From positions 1 through 7,577 of the forward strand of contig NZ_JAHACR010000211.1 of NCBI RefSeq assembly GCF_018375725.1: a DNA stretch of 7,577 bases, written 5' to 3'. The notes below the pieces were generated by a model, which made no database searches, was not told the origin of the DNA, and saw only the letters and a program-made list of their open reading frames with translations. This DNA is from Burkholderia sp. (GTDB taxonomy: Bacteria > Pseudomonadota > Gammaproteobacteria > Burkholderiales > Burkholderiaceae). The position numbers were made by a program, and so were the translations under genes. Position 1 is the stretch's first letter; each line of letters opens with the position of its first letter. Shown here piece by piece: positions 5,680 to 7,577 of this stretch.

Positions 5680-7577
5680 GCGCGGTCTCCTTCCATCATC
5701 CGGTCGAGCGCATCGACCAGCTCGCGCGCCGGCCGCCGCGCATGCACGCCCGCCGGAGACTCGCCGCTACGCCATCCCGGCCGAACGCCGCGCACGAACA
5801 GATACAGGTAGCCGGCGATGTGCGTGTCGTAGTCGTAATTCGGCAACCGGCCGCGCAAATAGCGATGCAATGCGACCGTATAAAGCAGCGCCTGCAAGTG
5901 GTATGCGTGATCGGCCATGGCGATGTCGAGCGCGCGTGCTCCATAGGCGTCCGGCGTATTGCCGAGGTGGTTCGATTTCCAGTCGACGATCCAGAACCGG
6001 CCGTCATGCTCGACGATCATGTCGATGAATCCCTTGATGAAACCGGCGAGCGTACCCGCCTCCAACGCGACGTCCGGGTAGTCGTGCGCGACCAGCAGCC
6101 GGCGCAGTGCGGCCAGATCCAGCGACGGCGCCGGAAACAGAAAACCCATTTCATCGAGCCGCTTCGCCGGATCGAGATCCGCCAGCCGCATGCCCGGCAC
6201 CAGCTCCGTGTTCACGACGTCCGCGACGAGCCGCACCATCATCGCCGGCAGGCGCATGGCCAGATCCGGCTCGGCCTCGACCGGGCGATCGTGCAATGCG
6301 CCGAGCGCCGCGGCGTGCCACGACGCCGCATCCGCAAAATTGCTCAACTCGAACAGGCGGTGCAGGCACTCGCCCGCCGCCGCGCCACGCGGGAACACGA
6401 GGATGTCGTCGTCCGGCGGCTCGACCGCCTCCCACTCCGCCTCGGCGGCATCGCCGCCGGGAACGATGGCCGCGAGCGCGTCGTGATCGGGCCGCAGATC
6501 GTCTTCCGCGATGGCCGCAGCACCCGCCTCCTCGCGCGCCATCGACGCAGTCAGCGAACTGAAGCTCGACATCCGCCACGTATCGCGCAGGAAGCGCGTC
6601 GCACGCCGTGCCGACAACGCATGCTCCGCATCGTGTCCGCTCACGAGCCGCTCGCGGGCCGCAGGCACCGGCAGCGGCCCGACGCTGACCGGGCCGCCGG
6701 ACAACGCTCGCCATGCGCTGTCGAGCGCTGCGTCATCGGGCGGCTCGTCGAGCCAGGCATCGAACCCGTGATCACGCCCGGCCACGAGCCAGTTGAGCAC
6801 GCTGCGCCGGGACTCGCGTGTCGAGCGTGACGACTGATACGGCCCGGCGACCAGATAGCAGCGATACACCGCCCGCGTAAGCGCCACGTAGACGAGGCGA
6901 GCCCGCTCCGCCGCCTGCTCGCGCATCACCTGCCGCGCCGCATGTTCGGCCGCCTCGTCGTCGCATCCGTAGTGCAGCACCGCGTCGCCAGCCTCGTCGT
7001 GATACTCGCGGGCGTCCGGCAACGCCGAAGCGAACGGTTCGCGCAATCCGCCGTCATTCAGGAACGGACAGAACACGATCGCATACTCGAGGCCCTTCGA
7101 TTTGTGGACCGTCACGATCTGGACCAGGTTGCGATCCGATTCGAGCCGCAGCTGCGCGTCCTCGCCGCCACCATCCAGCCGCTGCGCGGCAAGCCAGCGC
7201 AACGTCGGCGCAATGCCGGGCTGCGCCGATGCGCGCGCCTGCGTCAGCTCGGCGAGATGGTTCACGTCCGTCACGCGGCGCTCGCCATCGGCGCCGGCCA
7301 TCAGCCGTTCGGCGATCCGCAACTCACGCGCGAACGTGCGCCACATCACCGCGAACCCGCGCTCGCGCCACAACAGGCGATAGCGCGAAAAACGCTCGAC
7401 CCAGCTCATTGCATCGGCATCGCCGCCCATCTCGCCGCGCGCCTCGCCGCCGCCCTGCTCCATGTGCCACAGTGCACCGGCATCGAGGCCGAACCAGTCC
7501 GACGCGAGCGCCGCACGCAAACGCCGCAGATCGCCCGGCGCATCGATCGCGGCAAGCACATTGACAAGGCCCATGCC
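5676..7577 (-). CDS. recB: RecBCD exonuclease V, beta subunit RecB, C-terminal half (cut by window end)
   Basis: About 633 codons are present. The frame is still open at the right edge, so the ATG at 7574 is internal; full RecB is about 1,200 residues and the N-terminal Walker A half lies outside. Counting from that ATG, the end of the UvrD-like superfamily 1A helicase shows motif V TVHKSKGLEY (155-164) and motif VI RLVYVALTRA (226-235). A linker follows, then the nuclease domain from about 390: FPRGAAAGECLHRLFE with the metal-binding H405, GFIKGFIDMI with D518, IVDWKSN with D531 and K533, and LQALLYT with Q561. These match the E. coli nuclease residues H956, D1067, D1080 and K1082, so both 3'-5' helicase and nuclease functions should be intact. 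This domain cuts DNA and, after Chi, loads RecA. recD follows with an ATGA overlap. recC is expected upstream, outside the window. Confidence 0.95.
   Translation of the reverse strand, partial: GMGLVNVLAAIDAPGDLRRLRAALASDWFGLDAGALWHMEQGGGEARGEMGGDADAMSWVERFSRYRLLWRERGFAVMWRTFARELRIAERLMAGADGERRVTDVNHLAELTQARASAQPGIAPTLRWLAAQRLDGGGEDAQLRLESDRNLVQIVTVHKSKGLEYAIVFCPFLNDGGLREPFASALPDAREYHDEAGDAVLHYGCDDEAAEHAARQVMREQAAERARLVYVALTRAVYRCYLVAGPYQSSRSTRESRRSVLNWLVAGRDHGFDAWLDEPPDDAALDSAWRALSGGPVSVGPLPVPAARERLVSGHDAEHALSARRATRFLRDTWRMSSFSSLTASMAREEAGAAAIAEDDLRPDHDALAAIVPGGDAAEAEWEAVEPPDDDILVFPRGAAAGECLHRLFELSNFADAASWHAAALGALHDRPVEAEPDLAMRLPAMMVRLVADVVNTELVPGMRLADLDPAKRLDEMGFLFPAPSLDLAALRRLLVAHDYPDVALEAGTLAGFIKGFIDMIVEHDGRFWIVDWKSNHLGNTPDAYGARALDIAMADHAYHLQALLYTVALHRYLRGRLPNYDYDTHIAGYLYLFVRGVRPGWRSGESPAGVHARRPARELVDALDRMMEGDRA
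5686..5692 (-). promoter_or_regulatory. Ribosome binding site of recD inside the recB 3' end
   Basis: On the minus strand the sequence AAGGAGA lies within the last codons of recB, with AGGAG ending 7 bases before the recD ATG at 5679. It fixes the recD start and should let recD initiate efficiently even though it overlaps the recB stop. By contrast the downstream arfB start has no such signal. Confidence 0.6.

Noticed and set aside
5742..6830. 362-residue plus-strand open frame opposite recB
   Set aside because: Antisense shadow; the minus strand encodes the conserved RecB nuclease domain.

Overview
The window looks like ordinary core chromosome from a high-GC betaproteobacterium, most likely Burkholderia or a close relative. 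I judge this from the strongly GC-rich third codon positions, the protein sequences as I recall their relatives, and the recB-recD-arfB arrangement. No database search was possible, so the genus is an inference. I see no tRNA, rRNA, CRISPR array, insertion sequence or prophage gene.

Layout, left to right. Bases 1-135 hold no gene. They contain a perfect 24-base palindrome at the window edge and a hairpin beside the ribosome binding site of the first gene. Three genes then run on the plus strand: a very small tyrosine-rich lipoprotein (136-381), a ten-helix EamA/DMT-family transporter (494-1420), and an EAL-domain cyclic-di-GMP phosphodiesterase with a C-terminal PAS/Cache-like domain (1608-2888). 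Immediately in front of the EAL gene is a 36-codon reading frame (1496-1606). It carries the best Shine-Dalgarno sequence on the plus strand and stops one base before the EAL ATG, so it is a candidate translated leader.

A gap of about 155 bases (2889-3043) separates this set from a convergent minus-strand operon. Read in its own direction, the operon is recB (C-terminal half only, cut by the window end), recD, then arfB. Both junctions are 4-base ATGA overlaps, so the three genes are very probably co-transcribed and translationally coupled. RecB and RecD are helicase subunits of the RecBCD helicase-nuclease, which processes double-strand DNA ends for recombination. ArfB is a GGQ-motif peptidyl-tRNA hydrolase that rescues stalled ribosomes.

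I did not find convincing evidence of a previously undescribed system. The points most worth a second look are the leader frame before the EAL gene, the hairpin that would cover part of the lipoprotein's ribosome binding site, the two acidic low-complexity insertions in RecD, and the coupling of a ribosome-rescue gene to recBD.
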